A DNA stretch of 64,000 bases from Streptomyces fuscichromogenes (GCF_014645815.1 NZ_BMML01000008.1:343468-407467); one strand, 5' to 3'. Positions 1 to 11,731 are shown, counted from the first letter of the stretch. Numbers and translations are program-made. Notes: generated by a model from the letters alone, not told the origin.

Positions 1-106
1 CCGCGGGAATGTCCGCCGGGAAGTCCATCTGCCTACCGCCTGCTGGAAACCGCTGCTGAGGCTGGAAAGGCTAGCGGGTGACACCGACAAAGCCACCCGG
101 CCGTTC

Positions 107-775
107 TCAGCGCGCGAAGTCGATCCGGTGCAGCACGTCCGCCGCGTCCCGGTCGAGGAGCACCGCCGAGCCGATGCCCTCGGGCAGCTTCCCCTTCTCC
201 GCCGCGCGCAGCAGTCGGCCGGCCGCCCTGCGATGGCGCAGGAAGGCGTACCGGGAGACGCCCCGGCCGCGCTCGCGCTGGCCGTCCAGGGCCGTGCCGG
301 CCGTGACGTCCAGGAGGAGCAGGTGCAGGGTGCCGCCGCGGCGGCGGGCCGCCCTGGCCAGCCAGTCCCGCACCCAGGCCTGTGTCCCGCAGTCGTGCAC
401 GACCACGCCCTCTCCGGTGCGCAGCGCCCGGCGCAGCCCGGCGTAGTGGGCGAGCCGGACCAGCGGGCGGTAGACCGCGTACGGCAGGAGGCGGGCCAGG
501 CGGGCGTCCCAGCGGTCGCGGGTGTCCTGGGAGTCGATGCGAATGCCCTGGACGGTGCGGTGCATCAGGGTGGACTTGCCGCTGCCGGGCAGGCCGGTGA
601 CCACGACCAGGTCACGGGGGCCGAAGAGCAGGCCGTGCGGGCTGTGCCCGGCCCGGTCGCGCAGGTCGCGAACGACCGGTGCGGGCAGCTCGCCGCACCG
701 CTCGCGGGCCGGGGCCGTCGGCTGCCCGGGCAGGGCGATGCCCGTCGTCGTCGCGTATGCCGTGGTCCTTGTCAC
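107..775 (-). CDS. P-loop ATPase / kinase-like protein
   Basis: A 222-residue cytoplasmic protein with a clear Walker A motif, GLPGSGKST, near residues 61-69. It is followed by an acidic IRIDSQDTRDRW stretch and a basic C-terminal half. The fold looks like the zeta-toxin/AAA_33 family of small ATP-binding kinases that phosphorylate small molecules or RNA ends, but no substrate can be read from the sequence. I place the start at the GTG at 773-775 because GGAGG lies 8 nt upstream; a longer frame reaching 817 has no such site. It is transcribed away from the glycine riboswitch and gcvT, so it is probably not part of that operon. The family call is reasonably sure and the function is unknown. 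Confidence 0.8.
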   Translation of the reverse strand: MTRTTAYATTTGIALPGQPTAPARERCGELPAPVVRDLRDRAGHSPHGLLFGPRDLVVVTGLPGSGKSTLMHRTVQGIRIDSQDTRDRWDARLARLLPYAVYRPLVRLAHYAGLRRALRTGEGVVVHDCGTQAWVRDWLARAARRRGGTLHLLLLDVTAGTALDGQRERGRGVSRYAFLRHRRAAGRLLRAAEKGKLPEGIGSAVLLDRDAADVLHRIDFAR

Positions 776-970
776 CGTGACCGTCCTCCCTGGGGGTTCA
801 GGAAAGGTTCTCCCCACTTAATGTAAAGAGAAGGTAATGCACGGCGTCTCGCGGTTCCGTCCGCTTCCGGCCACAGGCTCGTCACAGAAGGCGGTGCCCC
901 GTCCGGCCTGCCGGGTCCGGGGGGCGGCGTGCAATGATGTCCGCGCCAACTGCATACCGGCCGCTTGAAT

Positions 971-1167
971 CCGCGCGGGAGAGTCCCTGGCACCGCTGTG
1001 CCGGGGCGCCGAAGGAGCAAGTCCCTCCCTTGAATCTCTCAGGCCCCCGTTACCGCGCGGGCGAGGCACATCTGAAAAGCGGGCCGCTGTGTCAGCGGCT
1101 CCACCCAAGGTGCAAGCCGTGACCACGTCGTGGTCAGGGCGAACCTCTCAGGTTCCGATGACAGATG
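971..1167 (+). ncRNA. tandem glycine riboswitch
   Basis: Two glycine aptamers lie in series just upstream of gcvT. Aptamer 1 has an 8-bp P1 stem (971-978 with 1053-1060, CCGCGCGG) and the conserved core pieces CCGAAGGAGCAA (about 1009-1020) and GAATCTCTCAGGC (1032-1044). Aptamer 2 has P1 CATCTG (1069-1074) pairing with CAGATG (1162-1167), plus CACCCAAGGTGCAA (about 1102-1115) and GAACCTCTCAGGT (1141-1153). These are the diagnostic motifs of the gcvT RNA class, which senses glycine and, in known cases, turns on glycine-cleavage genes when glycine is abundant. The distance to the gcvT ATG is 55 nt. I do not see a clear terminator hairpin in that interval, so the switch may act on translation or through another expression platform. 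Confidence 0.95.
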
Positions 1168-1222
1168 GGGAGGACAGACCTCGCCTGTCATGCCCTTGGG
1201 ACCTTTGGGAGACGACCGACCG

Positions 1223-2350
<1,128 letters not shown>

Positions 2351-2448
2351 CCACCGGACGTGACCCTGCGCACATCGCCGCTGGTCACGCACGCCTTCAG
2401 CGTTCCCCCCTTCATCAGCACTCCCTCGCGTACAGGAGAATTCAGGCC

Positions 2449-2826
2449 ATGAGCAACCCCCAGCAGCTGCGTTACAGCAAGGAGCACGAGTGGCTGACGG
2501 CCGCCGAGGACGGCGTGGCGACGGTCGGCATCACGGAGCACGCGGCCAACGCGCTCGGTGACGTGGTCTTCGTCCAGCTCCCGGCGGTCGGCGACACGGT
2601 GACCGCGGGCGAGTCCTGCGGCGAACTGGAGTCGACCAAGTCGGTGTCCGACCTGTACGCGCCGGTCACCGGTGAGATCACCGAGATCAACGAGGACGTC
2701 GTGGACGACCCCTCGCTGGTGAACTCGGCCCCCTTCGAGGGCGGCTGGCTGTTCAAGGTGCGCGCCACGGACGAGCCGGGCGACCTGCTCTCCGCCGACG
2801 AGTACACCGCCTTCACCGCCGGCTGA
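2449..2826 (+). CDS. gcvH: glycine cleavage system H protein
   Basis: A 125-residue lipoyl carrier protein that shuttles the aminomethyl intermediate between the P, T and L proteins. The lipoylation site is lysine 64 in the motif ELESTKSVSD. The flanking beta-sandwich (KEHEWL, GITEHAANALGDVVFVQLP, PVTGEITEINE, GGWLFKV) is complete. ATG 2449 is preceded by AGGAGAATTC. It sits between gcvT and glyA in the same direction, with only 16 nt to glyA, so the three genes very likely share the riboswitch-controlled transcript. Confidence 0.97.
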   Translation: MSNPQQLRYSKEHEWLTAAEDGVATVGITEHAANALGDVVFVQLPAVGDTVTAGESCGELESTKSVSDLYAPVTGEITEINEDVVDDPSLVNSAPFEGGWLFKVRATDEPGDLLSADEYTAFTAG

Positions 2827-2842
2827 GGAGTCGTAGAAACGG

Positions 2843-4114
2843 ATGTCTGAGTTGTCGCTTCTGAACACGCCCCTGCACGAGCTCGACCCCGAGGTGGCCG
2901 CCGCGGTCGACGCCGAGCTGGTCCGTCAGCAGTCCACCCTGGAGATGATCGCCTCGGAGAACTTCGCTCCGCTGGCGGTCATGGAGGCGCAGGGCTCGGT
3001 CCTCACCAACAAGTACGCCGAGGGCTACCCGGGACGCCGCTACTACGGCGGCTGCGAGCACGTCGACGTCACCGAGCAGATCGCCATCGACCGGGTGAAG
3101 GAGCTGTTCGGCGCCGAGTACGCCAACGTGCAGCCGCACTCCGGTGCCTCCGCCAACCAGGCGGCCCTGTTCGCGCTGGCCCAGCCCGGCGACACCATCC
3201 TGGGCCTGGACCTCGCCCACGGCGGCCACCTGACCCACGGCATGCGGCTGAACTTCTCCGGCAAGCAGTTCGACGTGGTCGCCTACCACGTCGACGGCTC
3301 CGGCCTGGTCGACATGGCCGAGGTGGAGCGGCTGGCCAAGGAGCACCGGCCGAAGGTGATCATCGCGGGCTGGTCGGCGTACCCGCGCCAGCTGGACTTC
3401 GCGGAGTTCCGGCGGATCGCCGACGAGGTCGAGGCGTACCTGTGGGTCGACATGGCCCACTTCGCCGGTCTGGTCGCGGCGGGCCTGCACCCGAACCCGG
3501 TCCCCTACGCGGACGTGGTCACCTCCACGACCCACAAGACGCTGGGCGGCCCGCGCGGCGGCATCATCCTGGCCCGCAAGGACTTCGCGAAGAAGCTGAA
3601 CTCGTCCGTCTTCCCGGGCTTCCAGGGCGGTCCCCTGGAGCACGTGATCGCGGCGAAGGCGGTCTCCTTCAAGGTCGCCGCCTCCGAGGACTTCAAGGAG
3701 CGCCAGCGTCGTACCGTGGAGGGTGCGCGCATCCTGGCGGAGCGGCTCACCGCCGCCGACGCCCGCGAGGCCGGCGTGAACGTCCTCTCCGGCGGTACGG
3801 ACGTCCACCTGGTCCTCGTGGACCTGCGCGAGTCGGAGCTGGACGGGCAGCAGGCCGAGGACCGTCTCCACGAGGTCGGCATCACGGTCAACCGCAACGC
3901 CGTCCCGAACGACCCGCGGCCGCCGATGGTCACCTCGGGTCTGCGGATCGGCACCCCGGCGCTGGCCACCCGAGGCTTCACGGCCGAGGACTTCGCCGAG
4001 GTCGCGGACGTGATCGCCGAGACGCTGAAGCCGTCCTACGACGCGGCAGCCCTCAGGGCCCGGGTCGAGGTCCTGACGGCGAAGCACCCGCTGTACCCCG
4101 GCCTGAACAAGTAG
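2843..4114 (+). CDS. glyA: serine hydroxymethyltransferase
   Basis: A 423-residue PLP enzyme that interconverts glycine plus methylene-tetrahydrofolate with serine. The PLP-binding lysine is K232 in TSTTHKTLGGPRGG. The N-terminal signature ASENFAPLAVMEAQG and the YPGRRYYGGCEHVDV substrate region are intact, and the length is standard. A GAGGAG-type site precedes ATG 2843. In this operon it uses the one-carbon unit produced by GcvT on a second glycine to make serine, which the next gene can deaminate. The gene ends just before a strong hairpin. Confidence 0.98.
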   Translation: MSELSLLNTPLHELDPEVAAAVDAELVRQQSTLEMIASENFAPLAVMEAQGSVLTNKYAEGYPGRRYYGGCEHVDVTEQIAIDRVKELFGAEYANVQPHSGASANQAALFALAQPGDTILGLDLAHGGHLTHGMRLNFSGKQFDVVAYHVDGSGLVDMAEVERLAKEHRPKVIIAGWSAYPRQLDFAEFRRIADEVEAYLWVDMAHFAGLVAAGLHPNPVPYADVVTSTTHKTLGGPRGGIILARKDFAKKLNSSVFPGFQGGPLEHVIAAKAVSFKVAASEDFKERQRRTVEGARILAERLTAADAREAGVNVLSGGTDVHLVLVDLRESELDGQQAEDRLHEVGITVNRNAVPNDPRPPMVTSGLRIGTPALATRGFTAEDFAEVADVIAETLKPSYDAAALRARVEVLTAKHPLYPGLNK

Positions 4115-4120
4115 TTCCCT

Positions 4121-4156
4121 GGTGGGGGCACCCGACGGCGTGTGCCCCCACCCTTT
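4121..4156 (+). terminator. hairpin between glyA and sdaA
   Basis: An 11-bp perfect stem, GGTGGGGGCAC (4121-4131) with GTGCCCCCACC (4142-4152), has a 10-nt loop and is followed by CTTTTCC. It looks like an intrinsic terminator or attenuator 7 nt after the glyA stop. The sdaA ribosome-binding site follows immediately, so it may limit rather than stop read-through. Confidence 0.7.
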
Positions 4157-4170
4157 TCCAAGGAGTTCCC

Positions 4171-5538
<1,368 letters not shown>

Positions 5539-5607
5539 GGGAATGGGCCCTGACCAGCGCGTTCGTGTCTTTCGGCGCTGTCGGGGCCTTTCCTGCTTAC
5601 GCGGCGG

Positions 5608-5670
5608 AAAGTCCCCGGGAAGTCCCTGGGACAGGCGTGAAAGTCCCCGAAAAGTCCCCGAGATGTCCCC
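5608..5670 (+). repeat. iterated AAGTCCCC motif, left side of island
   Basis: The octamer-like word AAGTCCC(C) recurs at short spacing: AAAGTCCCCGGGAAGTCCC, then GAAAGTCCCCGAAAAGTCCCC, then ATGTCCCC. A shorter version, with two AAGTCCCC words, occurs at 13394-13417 near the other end of the island, and a degenerate one near 23163. The function is unknown. Clustered short repeats next to an attachment-like site could be recombinase arm sites or a relic of one. Confidence 0.5.
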
Positions 5671-5743
5671 ATGGAAGGAGCTCGTGACCTGCGGTTTCGC
5701 AGCACGTGATCAACACCGGATACGCCCCCACTCGCCGCTGGAC

Positions 5744-5790
5744 GTATCAAATCGATCCCCCAAGTCCACCTGAGGGGTATCATTCGATAC
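5744..5790 (+). promoter_or_regulatory. candidate AbiEi operator (two related sites)
   Basis: A perfect 5-bp-arm palindrome GTATC-ATTC-GATAC occupies 5777-5790 and directly abuts the abiEi ATG. A related sequence, GTATCAAATCGAT, lies at 5744-5756, so the two start 33 bp apart, about three helical turns. AbiEi antitoxins are known to repress their own operon by binding paired inverted repeats in the promoter, which makes these the obvious candidate sites. The operator assignment is inference. Confidence 0.5.
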
Positions 5791-6405
5791 ATGGACGCTG
5801 CGGAAAACTCGCGCCTGGAACAGCGACTGGCCAGCCTCTCCCCCACATTCACGACGGCGCAGGCGCGTCAGGCCCTGCTCTCCCCCCGTGATCTGGCGCA
5901 CTTGGTCACAGAAGCGCAGGTAGACGAACTGTCCCGCGGGGTGTACCGGCGGACAGACGCCCCGGAGACGGCGCACGCGGATCTGCTGGCCGTGTACGCA
6001 CGGGCCCCTCGCGCCGTCGTGTGCGGCGAATCCGCCCTGGCCCTGCATGAGCTGATCGACGATATCCCCGCAGCAGTACACATCGCCGTGCCGCGCGGTA
6101 CACGCCGCCCGACGATCTCCTACCCACCGACCGTCGTGGCGCAGTACGCCGCGAAGACCTTCGGCCTCGGTATCGAACGGTTCGAAGCAGCCCCGGGAGA
6201 GACCATCCCCCTGTACAACGCAGCCCGCAGCGTCGTTGACGCCATGCGCCACCGCAGTCGCCTCGGCGAAACCCTCGCCCTGTCCGCGCTCGGCCGCTAC
6301 CTGCGCCGGAACGGACGCGGCGGGGTCGGCGAACTCCAGCACATCGCACGCGAGTTGGACGCTCTCTCCGTTGTCCGCCCCGCCGTAGAGGCGGTGCTCG
6401 CCTGA
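5791..6405 (+). CDS. abiEi: AbiEi-type antitoxin, type IV toxin-antitoxin
   Basis: A 204-residue protein with an N-terminal winged-helix region (TFTTAQARQALLSPRDLAHLV, VDELSRGVYRR) and the AbiEi body containing VCGESALALHEL and a basic RGTRRP stretch. In the AbiE system this protein represses the operon and counteracts the AbiEii toxin. It overlaps the toxin start by one base (TGATG), as expected for a coupled pair. GAGGGG lies about 13 nt before the ATG, which is far for a ribosome-binding site. A decayed second copy of the first part of this gene lies at 13582-13715. The pair sits first in the island after the left sdaA repeat. Confidence 0.85.
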   Translation: MDAAENSRLEQRLASLSPTFTTAQARQALLSPRDLAHLVTEAQVDELSRGVYRRTDAPETAHADLLAVYARAPRAVVCGESALALHELIDDIPAAVHIAVPRGTRRPTISYPPTVVAQYAAKTFGLGIERFEAAPGETIPLYNAARSVVDAMRHRSRLGETLALSALGRYLRRNGRGGVGELQHIARELDALSVVRPAVEAVLA

Positions 6406-7304
6406 TGGCCAACCCCACCCGTGACAGCACCGCCGGCCGCGTCTACAACGACCTCCGCAACCTGGCCCGCCGCAACAGCCGGTCCACGGACGAGGTCATG
6501 GTCGAGTACGTCCTCGAACGGTTCCTCTACCGCCTGGCCTCATCGCCCCTGGGCCGGGAGCACTTCGTCCTCAAGGGTGGCCTACTGCTCGCCCAGTTCG
6601 GCGCACGTCGAATGACCCGCGACATCGACATCCTCGGCCGCTCGTTTCCAGGCACAGAAACCGAGATCATCCACAGAATCGCGGCTATCGCCGCCACCGA
6701 GAGCGACGACGGAGTCGTATTCGATCCCGCGACACTCAAGACCGTCCCCATCCGCGAGGAGGACGAGTACCACGGTCTGCGCCTGTCCATGACTGCCTCC
6801 ATCGCCCGGGCCCGACTCAAGCTCCAACTCGACGTCAGCTTCGGCGACCCCGTCACGCCCGGCCCCCGGCTCATCGACTACCCACAACAGCTCACGGAGG
6901 AAAGCTTCCAGATCTTCGGCTACCCACTGGCCACCGTCATCGCCGAGAAACTCTCCACCGCCGTCTCGCTCGGCGACCTCAACACCCGCGACCGCGACTA
7001 CGGCGACCTCTACCGCTTGCTCACCCTCAACGACCTGGACGGCCAAGAACTCTCCACAGCACTGACCGCCACCGCCACACACCGCGGCATCACCCTGAAA
7101 CCGCTCAGCTCCACCATCACCGACCTCGGCGAGCGCCGCCAGACCTCCTACACCGCCTGGCGCCGCCGACAAGGCCCCGCCGCAACCAGCTACCCCGAAC
7201 GCTTCACAGACGTCGTCCGGCAGGTCACCGCCTTCGCAGACACACTTCTCACCGACGACGCCATCACCCTCACTTGGAGTGCGGCGACCCTCGCATGGTC
7301 ATGA
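6405..7304 (+). CDS. abiEii: AbiEii/AbiGii-type nucleotidyltransferase toxin
   Basis: A 299-residue protein of the DNA polymerase beta-like nucleotidyltransferase superfamily. The core motif is visible: KGG at residues 57-59, then RMTRDIDIL with aspartates D73 and D75 as likely metal ligands, and FGYPLATVIAEKLSTAVSLGDLNTRDRDYGDLYRL as the second conserved region of this family. AbiEii proteins act as GTP-using toxins that stop growth, for example upon phage infection. Translation is coupled to abiEi by a 1-nt overlap. The gene looks intact. Confidence 0.87.
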   Translation: MANPTRDSTAGRVYNDLRNLARRNSRSTDEVMVEYVLERFLYRLASSPLGREHFVLKGGLLLAQFGARRMTRDIDILGRSFPGTETEIIHRIAAIAATESDDGVVFDPATLKTVPIREEDEYHGLRLSMTASIARARLKLQLDVSFGDPVTPGPRLIDYPQQLTEESFQIFGYPLATVIAEKLSTAVSLGDLNTRDRDYGDLYRLLTLNDLDGQELSTALTATATHRGITLKPLSSTITDLGERRQTSYTAWRRRQGPAATSYPERFTDVVRQVTAFADTLLTDDAITLTWSAATLAWS

Positions 7305-7635
7305 ACCAGACCTGGCCGACCGACCATGCCTTCGGGGCGAACCCGGGACCTACACATTACGAGGGCCTGCGCGATCGTGACGGTCGCTGACCCGTGATCA
7401 CGCTTGATCCGCTTTCCCCTGGTCAGCAACTCAGCACACCTTCGGTGCGCGCTGGGGGCGTGGTAAATGCTGTAGCGCGCCGGAGGTGCTTCTGTCTGCC
7501 CTGACGTGGGCTGAGGCCGGTCCGGGAAACTGAAGGTGTTCGTTCCGGTCGAAACCGAGGCTTCTGTGATGCCGGTGAGCTCGCAGGGCAGCATGGTGCC
7601 GAGGGCCGTCCACGGGAACCGTTCACCACCCAGAC
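7305..7635. other. no gene seen; probable 5' remains of IS110 relic
   Basis: About 330 bp between the toxin gene and the first recognisable transposase codons. No frame here looks coding on either strand. The position suggests it includes the decayed non-coding left end and lost N-terminus of the IS110 relic that follows. Confidence 0.4.
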
Positions 7636-8777
7636 CACGACCTGGGCTCGACCACGAAGGCCGTACTCGCCCTGTGGGACCATCTGCTGGCCGCCCGAGG
7701 TCACTCTCGTCGTGATCGAGGCGATATCGGACTACTGGAAGCCGTTCCATTGCCTGCTGGCCGAGGACCTGAATGTGATCCTGGTCAACGCCCGGGGAGT
7801 CAAGAACCTGCCCGGCCGCAAGACAGCCGTCTCCGACGCCGCCTGGCTGGCCCAATCCGGCGTCCACGGCCTCGTCAGCCCCTCGTTCGTGCCACCGCAG
7901 CCGGTGCGCGAGCTGCGGGACCTGACCTGGGCCCGCACCCCGATGACCCGCGAACGGGGGCAGATCGTCCAGCGGCTGGAGAAGCTACTGGAGGACACTG
8001 GCAGCAAACTCGCCGCGATCGCCTCCGACATCCTGGGCGTCTCCGACGGGGCCATACTGCAGGCCCTCATCGCGGGTGAATGCGACCCGCGGACGCCCTC
8101 GGACCTGGCCAAACGCAAGCTCCGCAACGAGATCCCCGAACTCACCGAGGTCCTGACCGAACGCTTCCGCGCCCACCACGCCTTCCTCACCCGGCTGCAC
8201 CTAGACCACTACGACCAGCTCACTGACGCCATCGAACAGCTCGATGAGCGGGTCGCGGATCGAGGAGGCGATGGCCCCCTTTCGAGCCGCCCTCGGCCTG
8301 CTCAACACCCTCCCCGGGATCAACCAAGCCGTCGCCGAAGTGATCATCACCGAGACCGGCGGTGACATGACCCGCTTCGCCTCCGCCAAGCACGTCGCGT
8401 CCTGGGCCGGAGTCTGCCCAGGCAAGCACGAGTCCACCGACCGCACCAAGAACACCAAGGGCCGCCCCGGCAATCCGCATCTCAAGGGCGCCCTCGGTTT
8501 GGCCGCGTTCGGCGCGGTGAGCACCAACAAAACCTATCTGCAGGCCCGCTACAAGCGGCTGAGCGCCCGCCGCGGCTTACTGAAAGCCCTGGTCGCCATC
8601 GAGCACTCGATCATCACCACGATCAGGCACATGCTCACCGACAACGTCCCGTAGCACGAGCTCGGCGACACCTACTCCACCCACCGCGACCCCGAACGCG
8701 CCACCCGCCGCGCGATCACCGCACTCGACCAGCTCGGATACACCGTCACCGTCACCCCGGCCGAAGGCGCAGCCTGA
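7636..8777 (+). pseudogene. decayed IS110-family transposase
   Basis: Transposase homology is spread over three frames. A short piece, HDLGSTTKAVLALWDHLLAARG, begins at 7636. After a frameshift near 7700 comes a long piece with VVIEAISDYWKPFHCLL and PGRKTAVSDAAWLAQ. A second shift near 8245-8262 leads to EEAMAPFRAALGLLNTLPGINQAVAEV and SWAGVCPG. An in-frame TAG at 8652-8654 then interrupts the C-terminus, which continues as HELGDTYSTHRDPERATRR to a TGA at 8775. The order and motifs match the DEDD/serine IS110 transposase class. The start codon and N-terminus are missing. It is clearly non-functional and distinct from the intact IS110-type element at 11.7-13.2 kb. Confidence 0.85.
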
Positions 8778-8792
8778 CCATCCACAGACCAA

Positions 8793-8823
8793 GTGCCCGG
8801 CGGCCACAACGACCACCGGGCAC
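8793..8823. repeat. hairpin after the IS110 relic
   Basis: An 8-bp perfect inverted repeat, GTGCCCGG (8793-8800) with CCGGGCAC (8816-8823), begins 15 nt after the transposase-relic stop. It may be a terminator or part of the element's right end. The rest of the interval up to 9024 shows no gene. Confidence 0.4.
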
Positions 8824-9024
8824 CCAGCCCTGCCCAAACAGCCCCCGCCCTGAAAGTACCGTCCGCTCACGCATTCGGCGTGCTTGACCGGGACTCCGGA
8901 GGCGACTTCCGAGACAGCGGCCCGCTCACCATGGGCGGCTGACCGCAGGCTCGGATGGGGACGGGAAGCAGATCGAGCGCTGCCGCCCTGGGACCGCCGA
9001 CCGCCTGATTATGAAGGCCGAGGC

Positions 9025-10023
9025 TCAATCGTCGTAGCACTCAGTGACGACGAAGCGCGTCCCTTCAAGCACCCCTCCGACACGCACCTCGGCCCACTTC
9101 GCAAGTATGTCCGGCTGACCTTCGACCCAGTTCAACAGATCGGCGATCTCATCAGCGCCCGGCGACGCGGGAAGCACACAGCGAACTACCCCGCTACCGG
9201 TTGCGCTGCTGCAATCCTCGTAGTCCTCGTCGGGGTCATCAGGTACCCAGCGGCAGATCTCGACGTCCCAGGAATCGGCACCGTCGTTACCGGGCTCCGG
9301 CGCATGGACAGACAGGTAGTACCCGTCTGAATCGTGCGGCTCAGCGAAGATCGCTAGGCTGGCCTCTTCCAGCCCTCCCAACATGTCAGGGAACCGAGAG
9401 CAGGCGGTGACCAGCACCCGCAGGTTCGCGATGGCCTTTTCACGCTCCTCGGGAGTAATCCCTTCTTCGAGACGATCCAACTGCTCACGTGCCTCACGGC
9501 TCAGCACGTCCACTCCGCCGTCAAACGTCACGAACGGCTGACCGAAGTCCCAGGTACGCCGGCCCTCCGTCTCGGGCACGGAAGTTCCCTCTGAGTACTC
9601 GGCGAGCGCCTCGGACAACTGCCGTGCTTCCGTCTCCAGTTCCACGTTGATCGCGATACGGATGGGCTCAGGCACCGCCGTCAGAGCTTCGTCCAAATCG
9701 GCGAGCGCCTGGTGGAGTTCCAGACAGGTGTACTCGTACCACAGGCTGTACGCACCGCTCAGAAGACCGGCGCGCGAAGCCAGGTCGGTCAGCGCCGCAA
9801 GGTGCTTCGTCGGATAATGTGCCACCCCGTGGTCACGACGATCGTGAACGCTCACCGGGACGGTGGTGAGGGCGGAGATCCGATTGAGCGCGTCAACGAT
9901 CGGTGCCGCAAGGGCGGATGTGGCGAGGCTCGTCACAGTCGACGACTCGACCCCGCCCGGCCCCTGGTAGGTCGCCAGGATCTGCGTCTTCCCGCGGTTC
10001 GCGTGCTGAGAATAAACGGTCAT
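9025..10023 (-). CDS. unrecognised acidic protein beside a CHAT gene
   Basis: A 332-residue protein I do not recognise. It starts MTVYSQHANRGKTQIL; the ATG at 10021-10023 has AAAGG about 9 nt upstream, and I reject a 50-codon-longer frame for lack of a site. The first two thirds look helical (LADLDEALTAVPEPIRIAI, EREKAIANLRVLV). The last third is acidic with likely beta strands (VPDDPDEDYEDC, VVTECYDD). There is no signal peptide, membrane segment or nucleotide-binding motif. It lies downstream of the CHAT protease gene on the same strand, 427 bp away, inside the sdaA-linked island. A functional link to the CHAT protein is a guess from position only. Confidence 0.7.
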   Translation of the reverse strand: MTVYSQHANRGKTQILATYQGPGGVESSTVTSLATSALAAPIVDALNRISALTTVPVSVHDRRDHGVAHYPTKHLAALTDLASRAGLLSGAYSLWYEYTCLELHQALADLDEALTAVPEPIRIAINVELETEARQLSEALAEYSEGTSVPETEGRRTWDFGQPFVTFDGGVDVLSREAREQLDRLEEGITPEEREKAIANLRVLVTACSRFPDMLGGLEEASLAIFAEPHDSDGYYLSVHAPEPGNDGADSWDVEICRWVPDDPDEDYEDCSSATGSGVVRCVLPASPGADEIADLLNWVEGQPDILAKWAEVRVGGVLEGTRFVVTECYDD

Positions 10024-10450
10024 GAGAACGCCTTTCGACCACCGAGCCGAGACAGCCTGGTGGTCACGGAAGAATGCGAGAGAGGCGGTGGCGAGGGCAC
10101 GTTCCGACGCTCCGTACCTCGAAGAGACCGGCGGTGGCCCAGGTCCTGTCCCGAGTTCCTTGCCTCCGTGCACCTTAAGCGGACGTGTCGCGCGCTACAA
10201 CCAGAATGCCTGGCTTCGCGGGAGCAGGTGGCTGCTGGCAAGCCAACACTGCCTGACGTCGCAGGCAGCATCAGCCGAGGAGGAAGTATCCCCTGTCAGC
10301 GCCTTCCCACGCCCAGTCGCCGGGACAGGGGCCGCTTTGACCTTCGCGCGCGACGTCCCAACTTGCGACGAGGCAGTCTGGGTTAAGGACCGCCTTCCTC
10401 GCCCGTTGTCGTTCCTGGTCAGCGATACGATCCGAGCTTTCGGCTTTGGT
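10024..10450. other. no gene seen between CHAT gene and unknown protein
   Basis: 427 bp with no frame that looks coding on either strand. The leader of the 332-residue protein, and probably its own promoter, must lie here. I could not pick out a convincing promoter. Confidence 0.4.
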
Positions 10451-11731
10451 TCATGGACCGAAGTGCACGAACGCTGCCCACAGGCTGGGGCTGTCGGGGT
10501 AGCGCTCACTCAGGTCTCGCGTTGCCCGGTTCAGCGCTTCTGCCGCCGACTTCGTGTCGAGACCGGGCAGCGCGTCATACACGTCGACGCAGACGGACTT
10601 CGCCACCGCGTCCTCCACCGGCCACAGTGTTCCGATCACATGGGGAAACCCTGCCTGTTGGAAGGCCGCTGCCAGATGCACGGCCTCGTCGGCAAGGTGG
10701 CGCGGCCCGAGCGAGGTCGTACACGCGGACAGGTACGCCAGCTTCGCTCGCGGAAGCTCCAAACGGGAAATCTCGAAAACGGTGAGAGGTCTTGTGCGAT
10801 GGTCCTGGAGCAGCAGCCCGGAGCCGTCGCTGTGACAGGCGAAGTGGACCAATTCGTAGTCAGGAAGCGCAGTACATACCGCGTCGTGTGTGGCTTGTTC
10901 GCCAGCCAGTACCCGCGCGCCGTACTGCTCGGCGAGATGCCGTGCTTCTGCCGCCGCGCCCTCGATGGGTGCGGCGCCCGGTGTTTCCGGCATGGCGACG
11001 GCCAGGAGCCGCGGCTCCGGGGACACGGCGGCGTTCGCTGACGCCCGGCGCAGCGTGTCGAGCGTCAGCGCATAAGAGGAGCAGGCCCGTTGGAGAGCTT
11101 GGCCGGCAGCGTGAAGCGGTAGCTGGGCGAGTGCCCCGTCCGGTACCCACCACAGGCGCGGCAGCGGTTCACCGGTGGCCACCGGACCGTACCCGAGCGC
11201 GGCAAGCACAGGCCCTGTCACAGTCAATCCCAGCCATTCGAGTACCGCGGAGACGGAGTCCTCGGCCGCGCGTCGCTGCTCGTGCCGAAGCTGTGGATCG
11301 ACGACTTCCTTGAGCGCTCTGTTGAGCCGATCGGTGTACTCAGCCGCCGTAGCGGGAGTCAGCTCCGGCAACGGCACTCGGTCCATGGCCCCGTCCGGTC
11401 CGAGAAGTACCGCCCAGCTGCCGTAGGTGCTGGTGCAGATCGCTACGACCGGTCCTGTGACACCGGAGCGAGGGATGTCGCGCTCGCCGGGCAGGCGAGG
11501 GAAATCGGCGAAGGCTTCCAGAGAACGGATCTCCTCCAGGAGCGATTGCCACTGCTGTCCCAACCGTCGGCGCTGTTCGGCCGCCATGCCCGGCTGCGTC
11601 TCCGGTTCGCTCTGCCAGCCGTACGGGGTCGACGGGTCCGTGAGCGAGCCGACCCGATCTTGAGCATCCAGTCGCTCTCGTAATTCTTCGTAGGAGCGGG
11701 CCAGTCGGGGTGCGGTGGCACGTAGGGCTGC
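10451..11731 (-). pseudogene. CHAT-domain (caspase-like) protease, 5' end cut by IS110 element
   Basis: The C-terminal half is a CHAT protease domain. The likely catalytic dyad is the histidine in VHFACHSDG and the cysteine in YLSACTTSL, followed by the typical FQQAGFPHVIGTLWPVED segment. The frame is open from 10451 up to 11731 without a credible start. Residues upstream of the first internal ATG (11585-11587), such as ARSYEELRERLDAQD, still read as normal coding sequence, then run straight into the end of the neighbouring IS element, where a stop appears. The N-terminus, in relatives often a repeat or sensor region, is therefore missing and is not found on the far side of the IS. A TTA leucine codon lies at 11681-11683. 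CHAT proteases act in bacterial conflict and cell-suicide systems. Residual expression of the protease part cannot be excluded. Confidence 0.75.

Noticed and set aside
1130..1222. Longer gcvT start at 1130
   Set aside because: The frame is open, but this stretch is the second glycine aptamer, and ATG 1223 fits the family N-terminus.
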